DNA from: a virus
Direction: 5' to 3' (one strand)
DNA length: 63,916 bases
Virus record (IMG/VR): IMGVR_UViG_3300032047_000008
Coordinates: 1-63,916 of that record
Shown here piece by piece: positions 19,505-27,709 of this stretch. The translations under genes were made by a program, and so were the position numbers. Position 1 is the first letter of the stretch, and each line of letters opens with the position of its first letter. Under the pieces are notes generated by a model. That model made no database searches and had not been told where the DNA came from. It saw only the letters and a list, made by a program, of their open reading frames with translations.

Positions 19505-22500
19505 ATGATCAAGAGACTCAAAAGTTCTGATAAAACTATTAGGCCGTTTACAACCTTTAAGTCGTGGAAACATTCAACTGTTGACAATCTTGATTCACTT
19601 GTGCTTGAGCAGCCATTATATGACTTAAAAACTCCGTCTGGTGATATTATCTATTCAAGTAAAACTTGCTTACAAATTAGTGATATATTAAAGAACGAAT
19701 ACGGGTTGGAGTTGGATGCTTGCAAACACCCAACCATAGACTTAGAGTCTGTCAAACTTGAAAAAAAAATTCATAGTAATGTTAATTATGAAAATGGTAT
19801 AGTGGTTTCTCCTGAAGAGATTAACACCTCAGACAGAGATGCGTTCCCTATCAAAAAAACAAACGGAAAAAAAACAAATGGAACATTTTATCCATCTGAT
19901 CATCCGAGGTTTGATAAAACACATGAGTTATTGAATTGGGACGGAAGTTATCAGAGATTGGTGTACAATAATATAAAGCATTTATTTTATAATGATTATT
20001 TTGTTGAGCATTTTGATTATACTAGAAATAAAAAGTTAAATATAAAAAACCCACGAATGTTGTTTGGGGTCGAGAGTGCAGAATACCACGACCCCACCGT
20101 GCTAGAAGATATTGACCAGGGAGAATCATATACAGGTCTAAAACTTGAACGTCGTGTTATTGAAGACGAAATAACTGTAGTTGAAATTTCTCAAAAAACT
20201 TTTGGTGATAAAATAAAACCTGGTTCGGTTCAAATACGAGATAACAGTTCAATGTATGATACCATTGATGTGGTGGATGACGGTTATACTAATTTAGTTA
20301 CAAATACATTTACATTTTCCGACATTAACACAATTGAATTTGATGACACTGTCTGTGGGTTGCATGAAAGTCATCAGTCCAACTCGTTTTCCTTTGGAAA
20401 ATCAACAGCTGCGTATAAAGACTATTTACTCGTTGGAGCTCCTGTGAGTGTAGACACACCAGACGAATCGCAATCTGGGTTGGTTGTTTTATATAAAAAA
20501 GATCAAGCAACAAACAATTTTAGGTGTATTCGTAGTTTTATGTGTCCGTTTACTCAAAATGGTTTGGCACTGGAGCAGCGTCAAGACCACAATGATCTAT
20601 TGTTCAGTGAATTAAGTGGGGTACTTCTTGGTAAGGACTACTCGTTAAATGACCAGTTTGGTAATGCGTTGGAACTAACAGAGACTACCTGTGTAATTGG
20701 CTCACCACAGACACACATTCGGGGTACCACATCCGAGTCAAGAACCGGTCACGTATTTGTTTACGATAAAAACAAAGGTGGTGTTGATAATTGGGGGTTG
20801 GTAAATATTATCGAGGGGGTCCCTGAAACTGAGTTCGGGTACTCGGTATCCGTCTACAATGAAAAAATGGCAATTGGAGCTCCTGGTGCTATGAATGGTC
20901 GTGGTGTTGTGTATATTTTTGAAAAGAAAATACGAACAGAGGATAGTCCGTGGATTCGTCTGACCGATGTACCTGAAGGTTATGAATTCAACCAGGAGCA
21001 GAATACGAGGGTTGGATATCCATCTGGTGAAGAGTTGATAAAAGTAAATAAAGATACAACCAGGTGGAAAATTAATAGCGTTATACCACCGGGATCGCAA
21101 CTTGGGTGTTTTTATTCTTCTGAATCAATTAACATAGATTCAATATGCGACTCCGGTAGTTATCTATCTGGTGAAACTATAACTAAAAAAACAGATGATA
21201 TAATAAAACGGTATAGAAGACCGGGAACATGGATCTCAGGAAGTAATGTGTCTGGAACATACGAATCCGGATGCGTTGTTAATCCGGTAATTGAGTCTGG
21301 TAACTTTCTATCTGGTTGCATTGAGTCTGGTAACTTTCTATCTGGTTGCATTGAGTCTGGTAACTTTCTATCTGGTTGCATTGAGTCTGGTAACTTTATA
21401 TCAGGTTGCATTGAGTCTGGTAACTTTATATCAGGTTGCATTGAGTCCGGAACAAATGTACACCCCACCACGATAGATTGGAGGGAGTTTATATCTGGAT
21501 GTATGGTCGAAGATATACTACCTGGAGTAGAAATAACATCAGGAAACTTAGAACCAGTTTATTATAGTAGTTGTATATCAGGAAGTAACGAGTTCGTGAG
21601 TGGAAGTGTTTGTCCATGTGAAGTGTATACTTTTTCAGATGAAAAAATTATAGTAGAATCTTCTATAGTTGATGAAGAACTAGACTTTGATTCCGGATAC
21701 GAACCACATGAGTACACAAATACCCCTAAGTTTGCCATAGGTGACTTTACGTGGGAACTTACTGATGTCATTTATGGAGACCAAACCCAGACAAATATCA
21801 CCCCACCACACCCGTCTACGGAAACACCAAACTCAAATGCTAAGTGTGAAAGATTTGGTGAGGTTGTAAAATTGCACGAAAATTATTTATATGTATCAAC
21901 TCCGTCTTCTGAAAAACAAATAGTATATGTTCATAAATACACGCATGGAGGGTGTCCAACGGAGTGGGGTGTTGTAAACAAGATAACACGTGAGTATTTA
22001 TGGTCATCTGAAGGTAGTGAGTTCTCGTATTTCGGTACTGATTCACGGGATGGTTCGGTTTTATACCCATATATTTACGAAAAACCAACAGATGTTTCGG
22101 GTAAGGCAGTACACAACTTTGGAATTTCACTTGATGTAAATGATAGATTTCTTGTCATAGGTGATTCCAGAGATCGTGTGTATAAAAACAATTTAATTGA
22201 AAATGAGGGTGGGGTTGTATTTGTATTTTCTTCTAATGAAAATTTACATTTCAAATATAAGATATTTTCACAAGAAGATAAAGAAGAACCAGATACATTT
22301 AGATTTGGTCAGTCTATTTCGTTATATGAAACAAGCTTGGTAGTTGGGTCACCTTCAATAGAAACTAGTAATATAACAATAGATGATACTGGTAATTTAC
22401 ACGCAGATGACTATTTTTTTGGAGTATCAACGTCAAATCAAGAGTTTATAGAATTTGGAGATACTCAAATGAATACAGTTCAGGGAAAAACTTATTATTT

Positions 22501-23713
22501 TGATTTATTAGATAGTAAATACGAATCGCTAAAGACGGTAACATCCACAAAAGAGAAGATGTCAATACGAAAACAATATGGTTATTCAGTTTCAATTACA
22601 TCTGAGTTTATTTATGTAGGCTCCCCCATACTTGGGACATTTCCACAATATGGGTTGGCTACATTTGACGAAATTGATATAGGTGTGGGTAAATCACAAG
22701 CATTATTTTCATATTATGATAAAACTTTATATAGTTCAAGTTTTTCTCATACGAACTTATCTGGATTGGTTGGTTTGGTAATGACATACGATTCAATTAC
22801 AATAACCAATAAAAAACAACTTCAAGTAGGAAATATATTTTATAAGAACGGAATAATCGTTTTATCTGGAATAAAGTCTGGATACATGAAAGACTTTATG
22901 CAGAAAAGTGGCTACTCGGGTTATGAAATCAAATTCAAAGGTATGCATACCCTACATGAAACTGAAATTTTATGTAAAGTCGAACCGAACGAGTTTAATA
23001 TGAGTACTAACCCAACCTCTGTGGTACGTGATAAAATTTTATATGACATTAATGGGGACGGTAAATTTGATATTTTTGATTTGATTTTTATATTCAAGTT
23101 TCTAACCGATACATCACCTGTATCCACGCAAACTCAAGTAGAATTCACCGACACCGAACTTGAAACGGGTATATCGGTGGAACAAGATACAATGTGGCCT
23201 AACTCAGATATAATACTAACTGAGTCTGAAGATGCCATACTTAAATTTTTTGTAAACGAGTCATCTAATGTAAAAATGGACGAATATTCACTATATTTGC
23301 CATATTTGCGACTTTTAAAAGAACAGGGCCACTTTGACATAAATAACGACGGTTTGTCAAACAGAACAGACGCAAAAATTATACTTCGTTACTTCCGTGG
23401 AAACTCTGGAGTAGATTTGGTCGGTGGGTTGTTAACACCTGGTTCAAAGAGAAGAGTTGCTGTAGACATTATTAAGTTTTTAGACGAACGAACAGGAAAG
23501 TTTAATGGGGTAGAGATTTTAAAAGATTTTGAGTCATTTAGTGATTTAAGAAAACTTATAAAAAACGGAAAAAATTTAGATTCATTGAAACCACACGCAA
23601 CTACAATCGGCCTATACGATGGTCTTTCTTTGGTTGGTGTTGCTAAACTCGGCCGTCCAATCAAAATAACTAATAGTTATCCAATAAATTTTTTAGTAAA
23701 ATATGACGGTTAG
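19505..23713 (+). CDS. Giant fibre/adhesin: FG-GAP propeller, decapeptide repeats and dockerin-like EF hands
   Basis: 1402 residues. Seven FG-GAP-like blades can be read, each starting FG(x)S/A and ending (V/I)G(A/S)P or a variant, then a V-hydrophobic-Y/F strand. They start near residues 294 (FGKSTAAYKDYLLVGAP), 382 (FGNALELTETTCVIGSP), 441 (FGYSVSVYNEKMAIGAP), 779, 870 (FGISLDVNDRFLVIGDS), 933 (FGQSISLYETSLVVGSP) and 1023 (YGYSVSITSEFIYVGSP). Between blades 3 and 4 sits an insert with five IESGNFLSGC-type decapeptides and further SGC/SGN motifs. Two dockerin-like Ca-binding loops follow: DINGDGKFDIFDLIFIFKFL at about 1181 and DINNDGLSNRTDAKIILRYF at about 1277. The C-terminus shares the GLY...VAKL.RP module with the upstream protein. 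FG-GAP propellers are extracellular ligand-binding folds, so this is probably a receptor-binding fibre. No enzymatic motif is seen. Confidence 0.65.
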   Translation: MIKRLKSSDKTIRPFTTFKSWKHSTVDNLDSLVLEQPLYDLKTPSGDIIYSSKTCLQISDILKNEYGLELDACKHPTIDLESVKLEKKIHSNVNYENGIVVSPEEINTSDRDAFPIKKTNGKKTNGTFYPSDHPRFDKTHELLNWDGSYQRLVYNNIKHLFYNDYFVEHFDYTRNKKLNIKNPRMLFGVESAEYHDPTVLEDIDQGESYTGLKLERRVIEDEITVVEISQKTFGDKIKPGSVQIRDNSSMYDTIDVVDDGYTNLVTNTFTFSDINTIEFDDTVCGLHESHQSNSFSFGKSTAAYKDYLLVGAPVSVDTPDESQSGLVVLYKKDQATNNFRCIRSFMCPFTQNGLALEQRQDHNDLLFSELSGVLLGKDYSLNDQFGNALELTETTCVIGSPQTHIRGTTSESRTGHVFVYDKNKGGVDNWGLVNIIEGVPETEFGYSVSVYNEKMAIGAPGAMNGRGVVYIFEKKIRTEDSPWIRLTDVPEGYEFNQEQNTRVGYPSGEELIKVNKDTTRWKINSVIPPGSQLGCFYSSESINIDSICDSGSYLSGETITKKTDDIIKRYRRPGTWISGSNVSGTYESGCVVNPVIESGNFLSGCIESGNFLSGCIESGNFLSGCIESGNFISGCIESGNFISGCIESGTNVHPTTIDWREFISGCMVEDILPGVEITSGNLEPVYYSSCISGSNEFVSGSVCPCEVYTFSDEKIIVESSIVDEELDFDSGYEPHEYTNTPKFAIGDFTWELTDVIYGDQTQTNITPPHPSTETPNSNAKCERFGEVVKLHENYLYVSTPSSEKQIVYVHKYTHGGCPTEWGVVNKITREYLWSSEGSEFSYFGTDSRDGSVLYPYIYEKPTDVSGKAVHNFGISLDVNDRFLVIGDSRDRVYKNNLIENEGGVVFVFSSNENLHFKYKIFSQEDKEEPDTFRFGQSISLYETSLVVGSPSIETSNITIDDTGNLHADDYFFGVSTSNQEFIEFGDTQMNTVQGKTYYFDLLDSKYESLKTVTSTKEKMSIRKQYGYSVSITSEFIYVGSPILGTFPQYGLATFDEIDIGVGKSQALFSYYDKTLYSSSFSHTNLSGLVGLVMTYDSITITNKKQLQVGNIFYKNGIIVLSGIKSGYMKDFMQKSGYSGYEIKFKGMHTLHETEILCKVEPNEFNMSTNPTSVVRDKILYDINGDGKFDIFDLIFIFKFLTDTSPVSTQTQVEFTDTELETGISVEQDTMWPNSDIILTESEDAILKFFVNESSNVKMDEYSLYLPYLRLLKEQGHFDINNDGLSNRTDAKIILRYFRGNSGVDLVGGLLTPGSKRRVAVDIIKFLDERTGKFNGVEILKDFESFSDLRKLIKNGKNLDSLKPHATTIGLYDGLSLVGVAKLGRPIKITNSYPINFLVKYDG
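21291..21440 (+). repeat. Five tandem 30-bp repeats encoding IESGNF(L/I)SGC
   Basis: Five 30-bp copies (unit begins ttgagtctggtaactttcta). The first three are identical; copies 4 and 5 share two substitutions (tata/tcagg). The repeat places a cysteine every ten residues and leads into a degenerate sixth unit (IESGTNVHP). Confidence 0.95.
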
Positions 23714-23725
23714 TTCAATGTATCT

Positions 23726-23734
23726 TATATTTAT
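23726..23734 (+). promoter_or_regulatory. Late-promoter box TATATTTAT
   Basis: Located 31 nt upstream of ATG 23766. The intervening leader carries a Shine-Dalgarno-like ggag (cacCGGAGaaaataaattATG), unlike the leaderless sites. Confidence 0.55.
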
Positions 23735-23765
23735 ATTAAAATTCATACACCGGAGAAAATAAATT

Positions 23766-24590
23766 ATGGCAAAAGAAACAATAGGTTTTAATAGTGGTGC
23801 TGATCGCGCATCAATACAAATGGGTCTTGAAGAACGATTCGCAACAGGTAGTTTGATGTTGAGTGGAGGAGGAGCGGCAAATGGACTAACATTTGAAGCA
23901 CAACGAGATCAAGGTACTAACTTCTTCAGTTATGGAGGAACCAGAGGGAGTTCTGGTGGAGGAGCATACGAGGGGGGTAGTCTTGATAATACTATAAAAG
24001 TGGGTGACACCACCGGAGCATATGGTAAAGGAGAACCTGTGCGTAACAACATAAAACACGCATCTAATCAAGCAGGTGTGACGATATACAGAAAAGGTCC
24101 CAACGGCCGGGTAGCTGATGCCAAAGCAGACCGAACATCAATAATTCAAAATTTTATGGACGATACAGCTGCAAAGGGTACAGCTGGTTTTAGAATTGGA
24201 ATAGACCGAGGAAATTTTACAACAGGAATGCCGTCAGCAAATAAAGAACCAACTGAGTATAATGCAGATAAAACCGTATTTAGACAATCTCAGTCAAGTG
24301 GGGGATACACCGTTCCTGGAGTAGATTCCAGTCTTGGCAAAGGTCCTGGATCAAACTTTATGAGCGATTCACCGACAGAGGGGGTCACACTTAAAGGATT
24401 TACTCGTAGATTTGATGACGGGTTAAGATACACATATTCAGATTACGGAGGAGGCAACCCCGGCACAGTAACCGGTCCAACGGCAGATAATAGTGCATTC
24501 CGACGTAACATGGATACTGTTTTATACGAAACTTCATTTACTGGTAAGGAAATATCATCCGAAGTAAACAATGGTCGTGGTGTACTTTAA
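23766..24590 (+). CDS. Gly/Ser-rich probable virion protein
   Basis: 274 residues, rich in Gly, Ser, Thr and Asn, with no transmembrane segment. Recognisable stretches are ERFATGSLMLSGGGAANGLT near the N-terminus, GGTRGSSGGGAYEGGS near residue 60, and a charged end FTGKEISSEVNNGRGVL. It has its own late promoter and a clear ribosome binding site (ggag), the arrangement also seen for the abundant sheath and tube proteins, which suggests high expression. It closes the tail-fibre cluster. No family is recognised. A coat-like or fibre-accessory role is inference. Confidence 0.55.
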   Translation: MAKETIGFNSGADRASIQMGLEERFATGSLMLSGGGAANGLTFEAQRDQGTNFFSYGGTRGSSGGGAYEGGSLDNTIKVGDTTGAYGKGEPVRNNIKHASNQAGVTIYRKGPNGRVADAKADRTSIIQNFMDDTAAKGTAGFRIGIDRGNFTTGMPSANKEPTEYNADKTVFRQSQSSGGYTVPGVDSSLGKGPGSNFMSDSPTEGVTLKGFTRRFDDGLRYTYSDYGGGNPGTVTGPTADNSAFRRNMDTVLYETSFTGKEISSEVNNGRGVL

Positions 24591-24629
24591 TAGTTGATTT
24601 TTTTCTTTAATTGATATACCATACAAGGT

Positions 24630-25160
24630 ATGTCAGAAAATAAAATTTCTCTTGGACTTGATATTAGTTCAACTGTTGTAGGATATTGTGCATCTATTTC
24701 CAAGGAGGTGGTAATTGATGCGGGGTATGTTGATATACACAAAGAATCTAGTATTAAGAATAAAGCACATGCACTTGCAGGATATCTTGACCCCCGTTCA
24801 GTTGACCCACATACTATAATAGTTGAAGATTCTTTGAGTGGATTTGGAGGAGGTCGGACGAGTCAACAAACGATTGTAAAACTCGCAAAGTGCAACGCAG
24901 TAATAAGTTATGTAATAGAGGCTATGTATGATGTCGAAGTCAATCATGTAAATGTATCAACTTTACGTAAAGCAGTATTCGGAAAAAGTCGTGAACAAGG
25001 AGTTGATAGTAAAACTTTTGTACGTGAACAACTTGAAAAAAAGATTGATTTAAATGAGTTTATCGTCTATAATAGTAGAAAAAATTATGATAAAAGAAAC
25101 TACGATATGTTGGACGCAACGGTAGCATCACTGTATCATTGGTATACTATTGACAATTAA
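24630..25160 (+). CDS. RuvC-like (RNase H fold) Holliday-junction nuclease
   Basis: 176 residues, the usual size of RuvC. The acidic tetrad of the RuvC/RNase H fold is visible: D11 in LGLDISSTVVGY, E67 in IIVEDSLSGFGGGRTS, and two Asp near 159-162 in YDMLDATVASLYHWY. RuvC-like resolvases cut four-way junctions; in T4 this job is done by the unrelated endonuclease VII (gp49), not seen here, so this protein may replace it for debranching DNA before packaging. It starts the replication/recombination block and overlaps the primase gene by one base. The start codon lies in a small inverted repeat (CATAC AAG GTATG, 24620-24632). Confidence 0.8.
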   Translation: MSENKISLGLDISSTVVGYCASISKEVVIDAGYVDIHKESSIKNKAHALAGYLDPRSVDPHTIIVEDSLSGFGGGRTSQQTIVKLAKCNAVISYVIEAMYDVEVNHVNVSTLRKAVFGKSREQGVDSKTFVREQLEKKIDLNEFIVYNSRKNYDKRNYDMLDATVASLYHWYTIDN

Positions 25161-26086
25161 TGGGGATTTCCGAGCAAAAGTTATATGCCTTGTTGCAGAA
25201 GGTGCTAGGTGAAGGTAAAATCGTCTCTAAAGACGAAGCAATGTTTGTGTGTCCGTTTTCTCATCACCGTAAACCAAAGTTGGCAGTTAATCTTACAACG
25301 CAACGTTGGCAAAGTTGGATTGATACAAATGCCAAAGGTCGTAGCATTTTTTCGTTATTTAAAAGAATGCAGGTTCCAAGCAATTATTTTGCAGAGTTAT
25401 CCAAGATTGTCAAACTTCCAAAAAATACCAAACTTGCAGATACCGAGGAGCAATTTGTATCGTTGCCTTATGAATTTAAAAGATTGACCGAAACGCATAC
25501 TGATTTTTTTTATTCTAAAGCAATGAAGTATTTAAAAAATCGTGGAATTCAATCATACGATATTGAAAGATACGATATAGGATATTGTGATAAAGGGGAT
25601 TATGCTGGACGAATCATTGTTCCTTCATTTGATGCAGACAACAAATTAAATTACTTTTTAGCAAGAGATTTTACAGGTAATGCTTATTTGAAGTATAAAA
25701 ATCCACCAGTAAGCAAAGATGTAGTTGTATTTGAAAATCAAATAGATTTCTCTGAACCATTAATTTTGTGCGAAGGTGTTTTTGATGCAATTGCGATTCG
25801 TAGAAATGCAATTGCTTTACTCGGAAAAAATATTCCAAGCAAACTTAAAATGCGTTTGGTAGAACATGGTGTAAAAGAAGTTAGCATTGTATTAGATAAT
25901 GATGCGTATAAAAACGCATTATATATATCAGAAACTTTAATGAACGATGATATAAAAGTAAAATTGGTCAGAATGGGAAATGAAGATGCAGCCGATTTAG
26001 GATTTAACAAAATTATTCATAGAATCAGAGAAACCAATCTTCTTGATTTTAGTGAATTGATGAAGCAAAAGTTATGCATGAATTAA
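25160..26086 (+). CDS. 61: DNA primase (gp61/DnaG-like) with degenerate zinc ribbon
   Basis: 308 residues, close to T4 gp61 (342). The N-terminus aligns with a primase zinc ribbon (FVCPFSHHRKPKLAVNLTTQ, then RWQSWIDTNAKGRSIFSLFK). The family's CPFC...WHCWVC ligands appear as CPFS...WQSWID, so three of the four cysteines are missing. The TOPRIM catalytic domain is intact: the first acidic motif LILCEGVFDAIAI (E204) and the later SIVLDNDAY. Primases synthesise RNA primers for lagging-strand replication with the replicative helicase, which is not in this window. It overlaps its neighbours by 1 and 13 nt. Confidence 0.8.
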   Translation: MGISEQKLYALLQKVLGEGKIVSKDEAMFVCPFSHHRKPKLAVNLTTQRWQSWIDTNAKGRSIFSLFKRMQVPSNYFAELSKIVKLPKNTKLADTEEQFVSLPYEFKRLTETHTDFFYSKAMKYLKNRGIQSYDIERYDIGYCDKGDYAGRIIVPSFDADNKLNYFLARDFTGNAYLKYKNPPVSKDVVVFENQIDFSEPLILCEGVFDAIAIRRNAIALLGKNIPSKLKMRLVEHGVKEVSIVLDNDAYKNALYISETLMNDDIKVKLVRMGNEDAADLGFNKIIHRIRETNLLDFSELMKQKLCMN

Positions 26087-26778
26087 AAACTAATTTAAAA
26101 AATATTGAAAAAGTTTATCATTTGGCAGATATTCATATAAGAAATGTAAAACGACACACAGAATACTCGTTGGTGTTTGAAAACTTCTATAAACAGGTAA
26201 AAGAAGACAACTATGACAATGCAATAATTTTTATAGGTGGGGATATTGCTCATGCCAAAACCGAAATGAGTCCTGAGCTAATTCATCAGATATCTTCATT
26301 TTTAAGAGAGTGCTCAAAACTTCATCCAACAATAGTAATTGCAGGTAATCACGATTGTAATTTAAACAATCCAGACCGTCTTGATGTATTATCTCCGATT
26401 ATGGATATGATGGACGATAAAAATTTGTTTTACCTAAAAAACAGTGGAGTATATAAACTAGGTGACGTTGCGGTGGGTGTATTCAGTATATTAGACGAAC
26501 CTGAGAATTATATCTCAGGTCTTGATATAAACGATCCAAGTATTAAAACCAAAATTGCAGTTTATCATGGTGCAGTAAAACGTAGTATGACAGACATTGG
26601 GTATGTTGTTATGGGTGGTGACATTGAACTTCCTATGTTCAATGGGTATGATATTGTTATGTTAGGTGACATTCACAAACATCAAGTATTACAGGAATAT
26701 CAATCAGAGCATAAATTTATTCCAGAAGATAAAGTAGATGAGTATAAACTAAAGGGGTGGTGTCTAGCAGATGACTAA
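26074..26778 (+). CDS. 47: Recombination nuclease gp47 (Mre11/SbcD-like), N-terminal half only
   Basis: 234 residues against 339 for T4 gp47. All metallophosphoesterase motifs are present: HLADIHIRN (D19, H21), FIGGDIAHAK, IAGNHDCNLNN, VYHGAVKRS and LGDIHKHQ near residue 200. The protein then diverges (EYQSEHKFIPEDKVDEYKLK) and stops, lacking the segment that normally follows (PGS-IQQ-GE and the capping domain). That segment is found at the start of the gp46 fusion gene at 27696, beyond an inserted glycosyltransferase gene. gp47 and gp46 form the Mre11-Rad50-type complex that resects ends for recombination-dependent replication. Its stop overlaps the next ATG by 8 nt. Confidence 0.85.
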   Translation: MHELKTNLKNIEKVYHLADIHIRNVKRHTEYSLVFENFYKQVKEDNYDNAIIFIGGDIAHAKTEMSPELIHQISSFLRECSKLHPTIVIAGNHDCNLNNPDRLDVLSPIMDMMDDKNLFYLKNSGVYKLGDVAVGVFSILDEPENYISGLDINDPSIKTKIAVYHGAVKRSMTDIGYVVMGGDIELPMFNGYDIVMLGDIHKHQVLQEYQSEHKFIPEDKVDEYKLKGWCLADD

Positions 26779-27709
26779 TATATTAATCAGATGCAGAAAC
26801 ATTCATATTGGTGATGTTATTTTTTGCAGTAGTGTCGCAAAAAAGTTAAAAGAAAAAAATCCCAATTGTGTTGTTCACTTTGATGTTAATTATCTACAAC
26901 CTATAGAGTTGTTGACAAATAACCCACATATTGATGGAGTCTTTTATAAAGAAAATGCGAATATAGATTATGATGTTGTGCATGATATAATGAATGCAGA
27001 TGTATCTACACTTTGTCCATATGAGTCAGCGGTATCTCAGTTTCAACGCATGTGTGGAATTGAAAATTTCGACGATACCTTTGAAGTTTTTACAAATCAT
27101 CAACTTGACTATTCAATACAAAGAAGTATAGAGGAGTTGACAAACATGGGAGATTGGGAAACTGACTTAGTTAAAATAGGTTATCAAGTTGACTGGGATA
27201 GAAAAAGTTTTTTGTTTACTGAAGATCAGTATAATCGGTCAGAGGGTGGTGAAGATGGAACTGGATATGGAAATGGTAAAAGAAATATTTTTGATATAAT
27301 AAAGTGTATGGAACTTTCACCAAAAGTTATGTTGTTTGCACTTGGTATAGAAGATACTATATCAAAAAGTTATCCATGTTTAAACTCGACAAGTAAATTC
27401 TCATTTACCACAAGTTTAATGAAAAACTGCGATTATGTTGTAGGTGGTGAAGGGTGTCTTACTAATATATCTTCTGCTCTTGGTACAAATACAATAATAA
27501 CTACTGATTATATCCATCAAATGTTCGGACCAAAAGGAATATTGTGGCAACAAAGTGGGGGTGATGTAAATAACCTAGAAACAAGAATTCCGTATTTGGG
27601 ACCTTGTAAATATTTTCCAAATGATAACCATGTTCACCTGAATCCGTTTTTAACTGATTTCGAAGTAGGAGAACAAATTTTAGAAACTGCATTAAATGGA
27701 CGAAGTTAA
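26771..27709 (+). CDS. GT9-like (heptosyltransferase-type) glycosyltransferase inserted within gp47
   Basis: 312 residues. The N-terminus (NILIRCRNIHIGDVIFCSSV, then AKKLKEKNP, VHFDVNYLQPIELLTNNPHI, DGVFY) is the first Rossmann domain of GT9/heptosyltransferase-like GT-B enzymes. The second domain shows FTTSLMKNCDYVVGGEGCLT followed by ALGTNTIITTDY, the donor-sugar binding region. It overlaps the upstream gp47 fragment by 8 nt and the downstream gp47C-gp46 fusion by 14 nt, so all three are co-translated. Such enzymes transfer sugars to lipopolysaccharide, proteins or modified bases; the acceptor here is unknown. Its location inside a split recombination gene is unusual. Confidence 0.7.
   Translation: MTNILIRCRNIHIGDVIFCSSVAKKLKEKNPNCVVHFDVNYLQPIELLTNNPHIDGVFYKENANIDYDVVHDIMNADVSTLCPYESAVSQFQRMCGIENFDDTFEVFTNHQLDYSIQRSIEELTNMGDWETDLVKIGYQVDWDRKSFLFTEDQYNRSEGGEDGTGYGNGKRNIFDIIKCMELSPKVMLFALGIEDTISKSYPCLNSTSKFSFTTSLMKNCDYVVGGEGCLTNISSALGTNTIITTDYIHQMFGPKGILWQQSGGDVNNLETRIPYLGPCKYFPNDNHVHLNPFLTDFEVGEQILETALNGRS

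Noticed and set aside
21160-21471. Antisense reading frames over the decapeptide repeats
   Set aside because: They are mirror images of the repeat coding sequence, lack ribosome binding sites, and no other minus-strand gene exists in the window.
26771-27709. Intein or group I intron splitting gp47
   Set aside because: The insert is a complete glycosyltransferase gene with overlapping start and stop codons. No intein splice residues, homing endonuclease or intron core were seen, and the halves end in their own start and stop codons.
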